From Microbacterium testaceum (GTDB lineage: Bacteria > Actinomycetota > Actinomycetes > Actinomycetales > Microbacteriaceae): DNA of 64,000 nt. Positions 49,379-57,465 of this stretch are shown here, piece after piece. The notes beneath the pieces are model-generated. The model did not search any database, was not told the origin of the DNA, and saw nothing but the letters and a program-made list of their open reading frames with translations. The translations under genes were made by a program, and so were the position numbers. Within the stretch, counting starts at the first letter, position 1, and each line of letters begins with the position of its first letter. The stretch spans positions 1 through 64,000 of the forward strand of contig NZ_LDRT01000007.1 in NCBI RefSeq assembly GCF_001476655.1, written 5' to 3'.

Positions 49379-50211
49379 CGAGCCTCGCTTCCGGGGTGGA
49401 TGCGGACGACGGCCTGCACGGGCAAATGATCGCTCGGCCACTGCGTCCCCGTCGGGCGCGGGTCGATGCCGACGGCCCGGACACCGACGTCGGGCGTGGC
49501 CAGGAGCGCGTCGATGCGTCGAGCGCCGACCCGGGGGCTCGCGTAGTTGTTGAACGTCCCCCACTCGGCCGTGCGCCGTGCGGGCGCGTGCGACCAGGTG
49601 TCGAGGAGCAGACCGTCGGCGAACATCCCCGCGAGCTCGCCGGAACGCACGTGCGCGTTGACGTCGGCGGTGAACAGCAGCGGCTTCTCCCGCCGCGCGA
49701 CGAGATCGTGCAGCCACGTCGCGGAGCGCCGCCGCGCGCGGCGGGAGAACGCGTCGAAGTGCGTGTTGACGAAGGTGAACCGCGCGCCCGTCGCCCGATC
49801 GCGCAGCTGCGCGATCACCGCGACGCGGGGGATCGTGTTCCCCCAGCCCGTCGATCCCGGGACGTCGGGGGTGTCCGACAGCATGACCTGCTCCCACGCT
49901 TCGACGTCGATGCGGTCACGGTCGTAGAAGAGAGGAGTGCCCTCGCCGTCGCGGTTCTTCCCCCGTCCGAGTCCGATCCGCCCGTACGACGACCCGAGCG
50001 AGGCCTGTACCCAGAGGGCCTGATCGGGCATCGCCTCCTGCGACCCGAGCAGATGCGGCCGATTCGCGCCGAGGAAGGTGCGCAGACGCTGCTTGCGCAT
50101 CGGCCACCGATCGGCCGGCGGCCACGTGATCCGGTCGAAGCGCCGTCGGACGTTGAAGCTCATCACGTGCAGATCCGGCGCCGTGACGTCGGGGAACAGA
50201 ACGCCGCCCAT
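49375..50211 (-). CDS. endonuclease/exonuclease/phosphatase-family protein
   Basis: 278 residues from ATG 50211, overlapping the glycosyltransferase stop by one base. EEP-fold motifs: VMSFNVRRR (about 15-23), GSQEAMPDQ with the metal Glu, TFVNTHFDAFS, LLFTADVNAH and WPSDHLPVQA near the end, so catalytic Asp, Asn and His are there. Members act on nucleic acids, sphingolipids or inositol phosphates; the neighbouring glycosyltransferase suggests a lipid or phospho-sugar substrate but this is a guess. Confidence 0.87.
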   Translation of the reverse strand: MGGVLFPDVTAPDLHVMSFNVRRRFDRITWPPADRWPMRKQRLRTFLGANRPHLLGSQEAMPDQALWVQASLGSSYGRIGLGRGKNRDGEGTPLFYDRDRIDVEAWEQVMLSDTPDVPGSTGWGNTIPRVAVIAQLRDRATGARFTFVNTHFDAFSRRARRRSATWLHDLVARREKPLLFTADVNAHVRSGELAGMFADGLLLDTWSHAPARRTAEWGTFNNYASPRVGARRIDALLATPDVGVRAVGIDPRPTGTQWPSDHLPVQAVVRIHPGSEAR

Positions 50212-50969
50212 CAGCCCGCCGCTCCGGGGCGAGCCGTGTGGCGCCGAGCGCGTGCCACCCGCGCCCACCGCACGAGCGGGATGTCCGCGGGCCAGTGCGC
50301 GAACACCGTGCCGGCTCCGCGGCGGAAGCACACCGCGAAGCGGCGCGGCTCCACGGTTCGCGACGACACGCGCATGTGGCGCCCCCGCACGTACCGGATC
50401 CGATGGTGGAGCCCGAGGTGGTACGCGAGGTCGAGGTCGTCGTGCAGCTCCGGATCGAGGTGGATCCGGTCGCGCACCGCCTCCCACGCCGCACGGCGGA
50501 ACGCCATGTTGGACCCCCACAGCGGCGTGTGTCCGAGCGCGGGGAACGCGAACGTGGTGTACGTGGCCAGGAACGCGCGGGCCATCAGCACACGTCGGGC
50601 GACGGGACCGTCATGGAACACGGCGCCGCCGGTGACGGCATCCACATCCGGATCGGAGAGCGCCGCGACCATGGTCGCGATCCAGGTGGGCGCCGGAAGA
50701 CTGTCGGCGTCGAGACGCAGGATGAGCTCCCCGCGCGCGGCGTCGTAGCCGGTCGCGGCCGCGGCGGGGATGCCGCGCTCGCCGCAGAACACGACGCGCG
50801 CGCCCGCGGCCCGCGCGATGTCGGCGCTGTCGTCCGTCGAGCCGTTGTCGACGACGACGATCTCGTCGGCGGGGCGCGTCTGGGCGGCCAGGGCTCGCAG
50901 ACACCGCCACAGGTGCGGGCCGTCGTCGCGGACGGGGATGACGACCGACACGAGGGGTCCTGCGGGCAC
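50211..50969 (-). CDS. family 2 glycosyltransferase
   Basis: 252 residues from GTG 50969, which follows GGAG by six bases. GT-A fold: VSVVIPVRDDGPHLWRCLRA at the N-terminus, EIVVVDNGSTDDS, LRLDADSLPAP with the DxD metal site, and HDDLDLAYHLGLHH as the acceptor-side motif. No membrane segment, so it probably glycosylates a membrane-bound acceptor from the cytoplasm. First gene of a three-gene operon with tight overlaps. Confidence 0.88.
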   Translation of the reverse strand: MPAGPLVSVVIPVRDDGPHLWRCLRALAAQTRPADEIVVVDNGSTDDSADIARAAGARVVFCGERGIPAAAATGYDAARGELILRLDADSLPAPTWIATMVAALSDPDVDAVTGGAVFHDGPVARRVLMARAFLATYTTFAFPALGHTPLWGSNMAFRRAAWEAVRDRIHLDPELHDDLDLAYHLGLHHRIRYVRGRHMRVSSRTVEPRRFAVCFRRGAGTVFAHWPADIPLVRWARVARARRHTARPGAAG

Positions 50970-51044
50970 GACGAACTCCAGACGACGAGTGATCCTCCAC
51001 GCTAGGCGATGACTTCGCGGGCGGCCGGAGGCTTGACGCTTTCG

Positions 51045-51050
51045 TACGCT
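51045..51050 (+). promoter_or_regulatory. -10 element of the leaderless trhO gene
   Basis: TACGCT at 51045-51050, six bases, then ATG at 51057. Confidence 0.6.
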
Positions 51051-51056
51051 GGAGAC

Positions 51057-51845
51057 ATGGCATCCGTCCTCAACGTCTCGGCGTATCTGTTCACGCGCAT
51101 CGACGACCCCGTCGCGCTGCGCCACACGCTGCGCGAAAGGGCGATCGCGGCTGAGCTGCGCGGGACGATCCTGCTCGCCGAGGAGGGCATCAACCTCTTC
51201 CTCGCGGGAGAGGCCGACGCCGTGCGCGGCTTCGTCGACGATCTGCGCGCCGACCCGCGATTCGCCGCCCTCGAGACCAAGGACAGCTGGTCGGATGCCG
51301 TGCCGTTCGGCAAACTCCTGGTCAAGGTGAAGCGCGAGATCATCCGCATGGACCGGCCGGAGGTGCGCCCGCAGGACGGGCGCGCCCCCGCGGTCAGCCC
51401 CGACACCCTGCGCCGCTGGCTCGATCAGGGCACCGACGACGAGGGGCGGGAGGTCGTCCTCGTCGACACCCGCAACGCCTTCGAGGTCGATTACGGCACC
51501 TTCGCCGGGGCGAAGGACTGGCGCATCGAGCGCTTCACCCAGTTCCCGGATGCCGCGAGCTCCCACCGCGACGAGCTCGCGGGCAAGACCGTCGTGAGTT
51601 TCTGCACGGGCGGGATCCGCTGCGAGAAGGCGGCGCTGTACCTGCGCGACGAAGGTCTCGACGCGTACCAGCTCGACGGCGGGATCCTCGGGTGGTTCGC
51701 CGCCCAGGGCGCCGCGCACTGGGACGGCGACTGTTTCGTCTTCGACGGGCGCGAGGCGCTGGATGCGGGACTCGCACCGACGCACAACTCCGGCAAACCC
51801 GGCGCCCTCGCTGCCGCAGGGGCCTTCGACGACGGGATCGCCTGA
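51057..51845 (+). CDS. trhO: tRNA uridine hydroxylase TrhO (YceA-type rhodanese)
   Basis: 262 residues. N-terminal acylphosphatase-like domain (VLNVSAYLFTRIDDPVALR, LRGTILLAEEGINLFLAG) and a rhodanese domain with VLVDTRNAFEVDYGTFAGA and active-site CTGGIRCEKAALYL (Cys about 182). TrhO hydroxylates U34 of tRNA to ho5U using oxygen. Length is a little short of the E. coli protein. Start fixed by a -10 hexamer six bases upstream; the M19-like gene starts 3 bases after its stop. Confidence 0.92.
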   Translation: MASVLNVSAYLFTRIDDPVALRHTLRERAIAAELRGTILLAEEGINLFLAGEADAVRGFVDDLRADPRFAALETKDSWSDAVPFGKLLVKVKREIIRMDRPEVRPQDGRAPAVSPDTLRRWLDQGTDDEGREVVLVDTRNAFEVDYGTFAGAKDWRIERFTQFPDAASSHRDELAGKTVVSFCTGGIRCEKAALYLRDEGLDAYQLDGGILGWFAAQGAAHWDGDCFVFDGREALDAGLAPTHNSGKPGALAAAGAFDDGIA

Positions 51846-51848
51846 GCT

Positions 51849-52802
51849 GTGCTCTGGGATCAGCACGCCTGCGTCGAGCTCGTCGAGACGGCGGACATCA
51901 CCGAGGTGCGACGCTACCGCGGCGCCGGGGGCGGGTACGTCTCGCTGAACGTCGGCTACGCCCCGCACGCGCCCGAGCTCACGGCATCCCTCCTCCGGTC
52001 CTTCCGCGCCCAGGTGCACGCGATCGACGGCCTCGAGCTCGCGGACACCGTCCGCGACATCGACCGCATCGCGGCCCGGGGCGACACCGCCATCGCGTTC
52101 GACCTCGAGGACTGCGCTCCTCTCGGTGGGGATCTGGATGCCGTCGGCCCCCTTGTCGCGCAGGGCGTGCGCACGCTCGGCCCGACGTACAACCACGCCA
52201 ACCGCGCGGGAGGCGGCTGTCTCGACGCGGTCGACGACGGCCTCACCGCGTGGGGCCGCGACCTGGTCGCCGAGCTGAACCGACGCGGGATGGTGCCGGA
52301 CGGCTCGCACGTCGGCGCGCGCACGACTCTCGACATGTGCCGGGTCTCGGCTCGACCCGTCGTCTTCAGCCACTCGAACATGCGTGCCGTGTGGGACCAC
52401 CCTCGCAACATCACCGACGATCAGGCCCGCGCCGTCCGCGACACCGGGGGAGTCGTCGGCATCACCGGTGTCGGGATCTTCCTCGGCCCGAACACCCCGA
52501 CGCTCGAGGCGATGGTGCGCCACATCGAGCACGCGGTCGGCGTCGTGGGTATGGCGCACGTCGGTGTCAGCACCGACTTCTCGTTCGACTGGCGCACCTT
52601 CCGCGACACGGTCGCCGCGTCCCCCGAGCTCTACGACGACAGCTACACCCGGTGGGGTCCCCTGGAATGGATGCCGCCCGAGACCTTCGTCGGCCTCCGC
52701 GCCGCGCTCGCCGCGAGAGGATGGACCGACGCCGACACCGCCGCCGTGCTCGGCGGCAACTTCCGCCGCGTGGCGGCCGAGAGCTGGGAGCCCCTGCCAT
52801 GA
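51849..52802 (+). CDS. M19 dipeptidase-like protein with altered metal motif
   Basis: 317 residues from GTG 51849. Renal-dipeptidase fold: IAFDLEDCAPLGGD with the bridging acidic residue, LGPTYNHANRAGGGCLDAVD, VPDGSHVGARTTLDM and VVFSHSNMRAVWDHPRN with the metal histidines, and a C-terminal AVLGGNFRRVA. The first motif, HxD in active M19 enzymes, reads WDQHACVEL: the Asp is Cys. It may therefore have lost one metal or use it differently. Cotranscribed with trhO and, by an ATGA overlap, with the GNAT gene. Confidence 0.83.
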   Translation: MLWDQHACVELVETADITEVRRYRGAGGGYVSLNVGYAPHAPELTASLLRSFRAQVHAIDGLELADTVRDIDRIAARGDTAIAFDLEDCAPLGGDLDAVGPLVAQGVRTLGPTYNHANRAGGGCLDAVDDGLTAWGRDLVAELNRRGMVPDGSHVGARTTLDMCRVSARPVVFSHSNMRAVWDHPRNITDDQARAVRDTGGVVGITGVGIFLGPNTPTLEAMVRHIEHAVGVVGMAHVGVSTDFSFDWRTFRDTVAASPELYDDSYTRWGPLEWMPPETFVGLRAALAARGWTDADTAAVLGGNFRRVAAESWEPLP

Positions 52803-53311
52803 CCGATCTGAGAGACGGGGCCGTGCTGCGCCCCGCCCGCGCGGGCGACGAAGAGGGCATCCTCGCGTGCATCCAGGCGCTGGCCGACTACGAGAAGGAA
52901 CCGGATGCCGTGGACAACACGGCCGAGATGATCCGGGAGACGCTGTTCGGCGACGATCCCCGTGCTTTCGCGTTCGTCGTGGAGAGGGACGGCGAGGTGC
53001 GCGCCATCGCGATCTGGTTCCTCACGTATTCGACGTGGACCGGACGCCACGGGATCTGGCTCGAGGATCTCTACGTCCACGAGGAGCACCGTTCGAGCGG
53101 CTACGGGGTGGCGCTGCTCGCCGCCCTCGCCGCGGAGTGCATCGACAAGGAGTACACGCGCTTGGAGTGGACCGTCCTCGACTGGAACGAGCCCGCGATC
53201 GGGTTCTACCGCGCCCTCGGCGCCGAGGCGATGGAGGAGTGGACCACGCGGCGGGTTACGGGAGACGCGTTGACCGCGCTCGCCGCCCGGGCGTCGCGCG
53301 GCGAGCCGTGA
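52799..53311 (+). CDS. GNAT N-acetyltransferase (diamine-acetyltransferase-like)
   Basis: 170 residues from ATG 52799 (ATGA overlap). Acetyl-CoA loop EEHRSSGYGVALLAALAAEC (about 96-115) and LEWTVLDWNEPAIGFYRALG, a pattern shared with SSAT-type diamine acetyltransferases: WLEDLYVHEEHR and the Trp/Asn/Tyr triad in the last strand. Likely acetylates a small amine; substrate unknown. Confidence 0.87.
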   Translation: MTDLRDGAVLRPARAGDEEGILACIQALADYEKEPDAVDNTAEMIRETLFGDDPRAFAFVVERDGEVRAIAIWFLTYSTWTGRHGIWLEDLYVHEEHRSSGYGVALLAALAAECIDKEYTRLEWTVLDWNEPAIGFYRALGAEAMEEWTTRRVTGDALTALAARASRGEP

Positions 53312-53447
53312 ACGACGCGACGCGTCACCGATGACGCCCTGATGGCGTGTGGTCGCGCGCCGCGGGGTGAGGTGCGTCCTCCCGCGGTCCACCGCATCGC
53401 ACGCCAGAAGTGCGCATCGCCGGGGAAAGCACGCGTGCGCCCGGAAG

Positions 53448-53465
53448 CGTAGCCCCAGGGCTACG
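53448..53465. promoter_or_regulatory. palindrome upstream of the sdp-like operon
   Basis: CGTAGCCC-CA-GGGCTACG, perfect 8-base arms, about 48 bases before the -10 element. Position and symmetry suit an operator for a dimeric regulator; a small terminator hairpin for the GNAT gene 137 bases back is the other reading. Confidence 0.5.
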
Positions 53466-53513
53466 ATCGGCCGGTTTCGCGCCGCGTGACGGGACGGCGG
53501 CTCCGCGAATGGC

Positions 53514-53519
53514 TAGCGT
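53514..53519 (+). promoter_or_regulatory. -10 element of the sdp-like operon
   Basis: TAGCGT at 53514-53519, leader of about 27 bases, then CAGGGG and ATG at 53553. Confidence 0.5.
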
Positions 53520-53552
53520 CGTCGCCACGCCATCCATCGACAGGGGTCCCCC

Positions 53553-54266
53553 ATGCGCACCGTTTCATCCGTTTCTCATCGCCTGACCGTGGTCGGAGGG
53601 GTCGTGGCACTCTGCGCCGGCCTGCTCGTCCCCACCGCTGCCCATGCGGCACCCAGCGCGCCGGCGAGTGCCGCGTCGTCGGCCGTGTCCGCACCGCTCT
53701 CGCCCGAGAAGGCGGAGGCGGTCTTCCTCGCGCTGTTCTTCATGCAGGGCGACGAGGCGCTCGCGCTCTACGAGCACGACGCCATTTCTCAGCTGGACGG
53801 CTTCGGCGACGTGTACGCCGCCGTGAACGCCCCCGAGGCGCGGGCGGTCTCAGCCTCCGTGGTGGCGGATCTTCGGGCCTCCGATCCCGAGTACTTCACC
53901 CGGTTCGCGAGTTCCGTCGCCTCCGGCAACCCGTTCGTCGTCGAGGAGCAGATCGCGCAGAGTCGCGCGGACATCTCGGGAACCGCGACCATCGCCGCCC
54001 TCGCGGATCAGGATGCCGCGACCTACGTTCCCGGCGAGATGGGGCCCACGTGCGGTGTCACGGTCGTCGTCGGCGCGGCATTCGTCCTCGCCGTCGCCGT
54101 CTTCGCGGCCGCGGGAGCCGTCATCTGGGTGGCGGCGGCCGGGGGTCAGGTCGTGGCCGTCGCCGAGACCGCCGTCGAGGTGCGCAACGTCCAGCGCGCC
54201 GCGCAGGGCGACCAGCTCTACCAGGACTGGATCGCCGACGTGACGACCACCTACGCGGGCGCGTGA
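53553..54266 (+). CDS. SdpC-family toxin precursor
   Basis: 237 residues. Signal peptide with cleavage expected after AHA (residue 32). The mature part has the SdpC pattern: LSPEKAEAVFLALFFMQGDE (49-68), LRASDPEYFTRFASSVASGN (107-126) and EEQIAQSRADI, then PTCG at 165-168 leading into a hydrophobic helix (about 169-197) and a helical tail. In Bacillus subtilis the SDP peptide is cut from this hydrophobic region, starting near the PSCG motif, and kills by collapsing the proton motive force. Only one of the two cysteines that form its disulfide is here: position +6 is Val173. First gene of an overlapping operon. Confidence 0.82.
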   Translation: MRTVSSVSHRLTVVGGVVALCAGLLVPTAAHAAPSAPASAASSAVSAPLSPEKAEAVFLALFFMQGDEALALYEHDAISQLDGFGDVYAAVNAPEARAVSASVVADLRASDPEYFTRFASSVASGNPFVVEEQIAQSRADISGTATIAALADQDAATYVPGEMGPTCGVTVVVGAAFVLAVAVFAAAGAVIWVAAAGGQVVAVAETAVEVRNVQRAAQGDQLYQDWIADVTTTYAGA

Positions 54267-54808
54267 AGAAGAGACTCACCGCGATCGCCTGCAGCATCGT
54301 CTTCGGGGTGTTCGGCCTATACGTCTTCCAGGCGAGTGTCGGGCCGAACATCCTGCGTCTGCCGGGACAATCGTGGGTCAAGCCGATCGTGAACACCGTG
54401 ATGCCCGAGGGGTGGGCGTTCTTCACCAAGCCCGCCGACTCCTCCGTCGTGACGGTGTTCGCATCCCACGCGGCAGGATTCACCGAGATCACCTCCCCGT
54501 CGAACGCCGAACCTCGCTGGGTGTTCGGTCTCAACCGTCAGTCCCGCTATCAGGCGTTCGAGTCCGCGTCGCTGATGCTCGGCATCGGGAAGGAACAGTG
54601 GACCGAGTGCTCCGAGACCGAGACGAACCTCGAATGCCTCGCGCGTGTCGAGACCACGGCCGCGGTCACCAACGCCGGTCAGCTGCAGACCCTGTGCGGG
54701 GGGATCGGCTTGGTCGCCGAGGGGGTCGTCCCCTGGTCGTACCGGGGGTTCGCCGCGGAGGTGCGCGTGCCGCGGGAGGCCCTCCTCGTGGAGGCCGACT
54801 GTGACTGA
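54263..54808 (+). CDS. SdpA-family antimicrobial peptide system protein
   Basis: 181 residues from GTG 54263, sharing GTGA with the stop of the SdpC-like gene. One N-terminal membrane segment (about 5-24), then the SdpA pattern: TVMPEGWAFFTKPADSSVVT (about 46-65), WVFGLNRQSRYQAFE and WTECSETETNLECLAR, ending VRVPREALLVEADCD. In B. subtilis SdpA acts with SdpB to convert pro-SdpC into the active peptide. Cysteines at the end and in TECSE/LECLA may form disulfides outside the membrane. Confidence 0.83.
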   Translation: MKKRLTAIACSIVFGVFGLYVFQASVGPNILRLPGQSWVKPIVNTVMPEGWAFFTKPADSSVVTVFASHAAGFTEITSPSNAEPRWVFGLNRQSRYQAFESASLMLGIGKEQWTECSETETNLECLARVETTAAVTNAGQLQTLCGGIGLVAEGVVPWSYRGFAAEVRVPREALLVEADCD

Positions 54809-55724
54809 GGCGCCGAACGGTGGGCCCTGGTCGCCGTGGATCAGTGTCGCCCGCTCGCTGCTCGCGCTGTCTCTGACCGGCACGCTGCTGTTCACCCCCT
54901 CCGCGGTGCTCTTCGCGCGGCTGTCCGGTGTCACCGCCGCCGAGCAGTGCGGAGGAACCTCCGCCTGGTCGCTGTTCTGTCTGATCCCCCCGACGGCCTC
55001 GCCGTGGGCGACGGTTCTCGCGATCGGTGTGTTGCTGTGGGTCGCGTCGGGCGTGCTCCCCGCCCTGTCTGCGGTGCCTTTCGCCTATGTCGCGTACAGC
55101 GTCACGACCGCGGGAACCCTCGTGGACGGGGGCGACCAGGTCGTCCTCGTGCTGGCGGTCCTGTTCATCCCCTACGCGTTGTGCGACGGGCGGATCCTCG
55201 CCTGGCGCGCGCCGCGGCGCGCCGCAGGAGAGATCCGGGCGACGATCGCGGCGTCGGTCGTCGTCGTCCTCCGCCTGCAGATCAGCGTCATCTACCTCGT
55301 CGCGTGCGTCAGCAAGCTCTCGGCGACGGCCTGGGTCGAAGGGTCCGCTCTGTACTACTGGACGAGGATCCCCGCGTTCGGAACCCCGGACTGGCTCGCC
55401 GGTATCGTCTATGCAGCGACCGGTACCCCGATCACCTCCGTGCTGCTGACCTGGGGAACGCTGGCGCTGGAGTTCGCCCTCGGTGTCAGCATGCTTCTTC
55501 CGCAGCGGGTGAGGCTGAACGTGCTGCTGCCGGCGGGGCTCCTGCTCCACGGTGCCATCCTGTTCGTGATGGGCATCGCCAGTTTCTCCCTCGCGATGTG
55601 CGGAGCCCTGCTCATCTTGCTGATCCCGGCACGCAGTTCGTGGTCGGTGCTCGCCGACCGCTGGTACACCCGTCGTCCGAGGACGCGCCCCGGAAAGAAG
55701 GAGTCCTCCCTTGCGCTTTCATGA
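54801..55724 (+). CDS. SdpB-family membrane protein (HTTM type)
   Basis: 307 residues from GTG 54801 with GGAGG six bases upstream, overlapping the SdpA-like gene by 8 bases. At least seven membrane segments. Family features: WISVARSLLALSLTGTLLF (about 8-26), GGTSAWSLFCLIPP with Cys, LVDGGDQVVLVLAVLFIPYA and the later VSKLSATAWVEGSALYYWT. Related to vitamin-K-dependent carboxylase-like HTTM domains. Together with SdpA it matures the SDP toxin in Bacillus. Order here is C-A-B instead of A-B-C. Confidence 0.85.
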   Translation: MTEAPNGGPWSPWISVARSLLALSLTGTLLFTPSAVLFARLSGVTAAEQCGGTSAWSLFCLIPPTASPWATVLAIGVLLWVASGVLPALSAVPFAYVAYSVTTAGTLVDGGDQVVLVLAVLFIPYALCDGRILAWRAPRRAAGEIRATIAASVVVVLRLQISVIYLVACVSKLSATAWVEGSALYYWTRIPAFGTPDWLAGIVYAATGTPITSVLLTWGTLALEFALGVSMLLPQRVRLNVLLPAGLLLHGAILFVMGIASFSLAMCGALLILLIPARSSWSVLADRWYTRRPRTRPGKKESSLALS

Positions 55725-56199
55725 CACCACGATCGGCCCCCGCTGGCTGGCGATCGCGGGCGCCGCGTCGCTCCTTCTCGTCGTGGTCATCTCGGTGATC
55801 GCGTTCCCCGTGGTGCGGGGGCAGATCGACCGGATCGGCCCGGTCGTGCTGACGGTGGGTGCCCTGGCGCTGCTCGCGGTGGTTGCGGCGGGCGTGCTGG
55901 GAATGCTTCGTCGCATCACGATCGCCGTGGGCCCGACCCACCTCGACGCCCGGCTCGTACCCGTCCGCGTCATGCACGTGCCGCTCTCCCGGATCGTCGA
56001 GGTGCGTGTGGCCGACGTCGATCCTGCGGCCGCGGGTGGTATCGGCTGGCGCATCGTCGGCCGGCGCCGATTCGTTCTCTGGTCGGCCGGGCCGGCGGTC
56101 TGGCTGACGTTGAGCGACGGGTCGACACGCGTCCTGCGCACCGACCGCGCCGATGATCTGCGCGCGGTGCTCTCCTCGTCGGTGGCCGCGGGATCCTGA
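55711..56199 (+). CDS. two-helix membrane protein, candidate immunity protein
   Basis: 162 residues from TTG 55711, overlapping the SdpB-like gene by 14 bases, with AAGGAG seven bases upstream. Two membrane segments (about 12-35 and 43-66), then a soluble part of about 95 residues (ITIAVGPTHLDARLVPVRVM, IGWRIVGRRRFVLWSAGPAV) resembling a PH-like domain. No similarity to SdpI or SdpR is apparent. As the last, overlapping gene of a toxin operon it is the natural candidate for self-protection, but that is inference from position alone. Confidence 0.75.
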   Translation: MRFHDTTIGPRWLAIAGAASLLLVVVISVIAFPVVRGQIDRIGPVVLTVGALALLAVVAAGVLGMLRRITIAVGPTHLDARLVPVRVMHVPLSRIVEVRVADVDPAAAGGIGWRIVGRRRFVLWSAGPAVWLTLSDGSTRVLRTDRADDLRAVLSSSVAAGS

Positions 56200-56226
56200 C
56201 CCCCTGTCGACGCGTGCGGATCGCGC

Positions 56227-57459
56227 TCACGCGAGATCGACGAGGACCGCTTCCGCCGCTCGTTGCCCTGACACCAGCGCTCCCTGGATCGACGCCGTGT
56301 CGCGATGATCGCCCGCCACGTAGCGTCCGTCGTCGAGGCGCACGGGCCGGCGCAGTCGGAGCGGTGGGTCCTGCGCGGGCAGAGCGCGAGCGATGTCGTC
56401 ACGCCGCAGGAGCCGCCACGGACGGGTGTCGGCGTCCCAGATCTCGGCGAGCTGGCGGCGGATGCCGTCCTCGGTCGCCGCGGAGGGCATCACGCACGTC
56501 GCCTGGATGAGGTGCTGTCCCCGCGGGGCGTAGGTCGGGGCGGTGTTCGTCAGGATCGCGGTGTTGACGATCGGTCCGCGCCGGCGGCCGTCGACGCGGA
56601 GCGCGGCATCGGCGCTGGGGGCGTCGTCGGCGGCGAACCACCACGTCTGCAGTCCGCGCGGGCGAGGGAGCGCGACATCCAGCGCCGGGTCGAGACCGGT
56701 GGCGATCACGACGGCGCGGGCGGTGACGGCCTCCTGTCCCTCGACCCCGACGTGCCAGCCGGAGGCCCGGTGCCGGGTCGAGACGACCCGATGCCGGAGC
56801 CGGATGCCGACCCCGGCCCGGCGGGCGGTGTCGGCGAGCTGCGCGGGAAGCGCTCCGATGCCGGCGGCCGGGACCCCGGGCCTCCCGAACGCGAAGCTGC
56901 GGATCAGCAGGCGCGTGAAGGCGTCCGACGTATCCTGCCGGTCATCGGCGAGGACGCCGGCGAGAAAGGGCTCGAGCACGCTCTCGCGCAGGGGTCCGCG
57001 CAGGCCCGCGCGGTCCCAGGCCTCCTCCAGCGTGCGGTCGCGGCCGGTCTTCGCGGCGCGGGCGGACGCGAGGGTCGGCCCCGCCCACCGCGCGAGTGCG
57101 ACGAGGTCGGCGGAACGGACGAGACCGGCGCGCAGCGTCTCGGGGAGGGCCGAGGGGTGCCGCAGGGGGTGCGCCAGGCGGGCGAGTCGGTCCTCGAGCC
57201 GTACGCCGACGGCGACCGGGAAGCGCCGCAGCGCGAGGGCCTCGACATCGACCCAGCGCCGGACGGCCGGATACGCGGGATTGAGCACGTGGAAGCCGAG
57301 GTCGAGGCGGAACCCGTCGACGATGTCGGTGCGTTCGCGTCCGCCGACCGCGTCCTCCGCCTCGAGCACGACGACATCGCGCCCGGCCTCGGCCAGGCGG
57401 GTCGCGGCGCGGAGTCCGGCAAGCCCTGCTCCCACCACGATGACGTCGTACGCGCTCAT
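56227..57459 (-). CDS. FAD-dependent amine oxidase/phytoene-desaturase-like oxidoreductase
   Basis: 410 residues. N-terminal dinucleotide-binding motif VIVVGAGLAGLRAATRLAEA (residues 6-25) followed by VVVLEAEDAVGGRERTDIVD, a combination typical of the flavin amine oxidase/carotenoid-desaturase superfamily; RAVVIATGLDPAL and a C-terminal GRYVAGDHRDTASIQGALVS bind the FAD as well. Substrate unknown; no carotenoid genes nearby. ATG 57459 has TAGGCT six bases upstream on its strand. Confidence 0.88.
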   Translation of the reverse strand: MSAYDVIVVGAGLAGLRAATRLAEAGRDVVVLEAEDAVGGRERTDIVDGFRLDLGFHVLNPAYPAVRRWVDVEALALRRFPVAVGVRLEDRLARLAHPLRHPSALPETLRAGLVRSADLVALARWAGPTLASARAAKTGRDRTLEEAWDRAGLRGPLRESVLEPFLAGVLADDRQDTSDAFTRLLIRSFAFGRPGVPAAGIGALPAQLADTARRAGVGIRLRHRVVSTRHRASGWHVGVEGQEAVTARAVVIATGLDPALDVALPRPRGLQTWWFAADDAPSADAALRVDGRRRGPIVNTAILTNTAPTYAPRGQHLIQATCVMPSAATEDGIRRQLAEIWDADTRPWRLLRRDDIARALPAQDPPLRLRRPVRLDDGRYVAGDHRDTASIQGALVSGQRAAEAVLVDLA

Positions 57460-57465
57460 GCCGCG

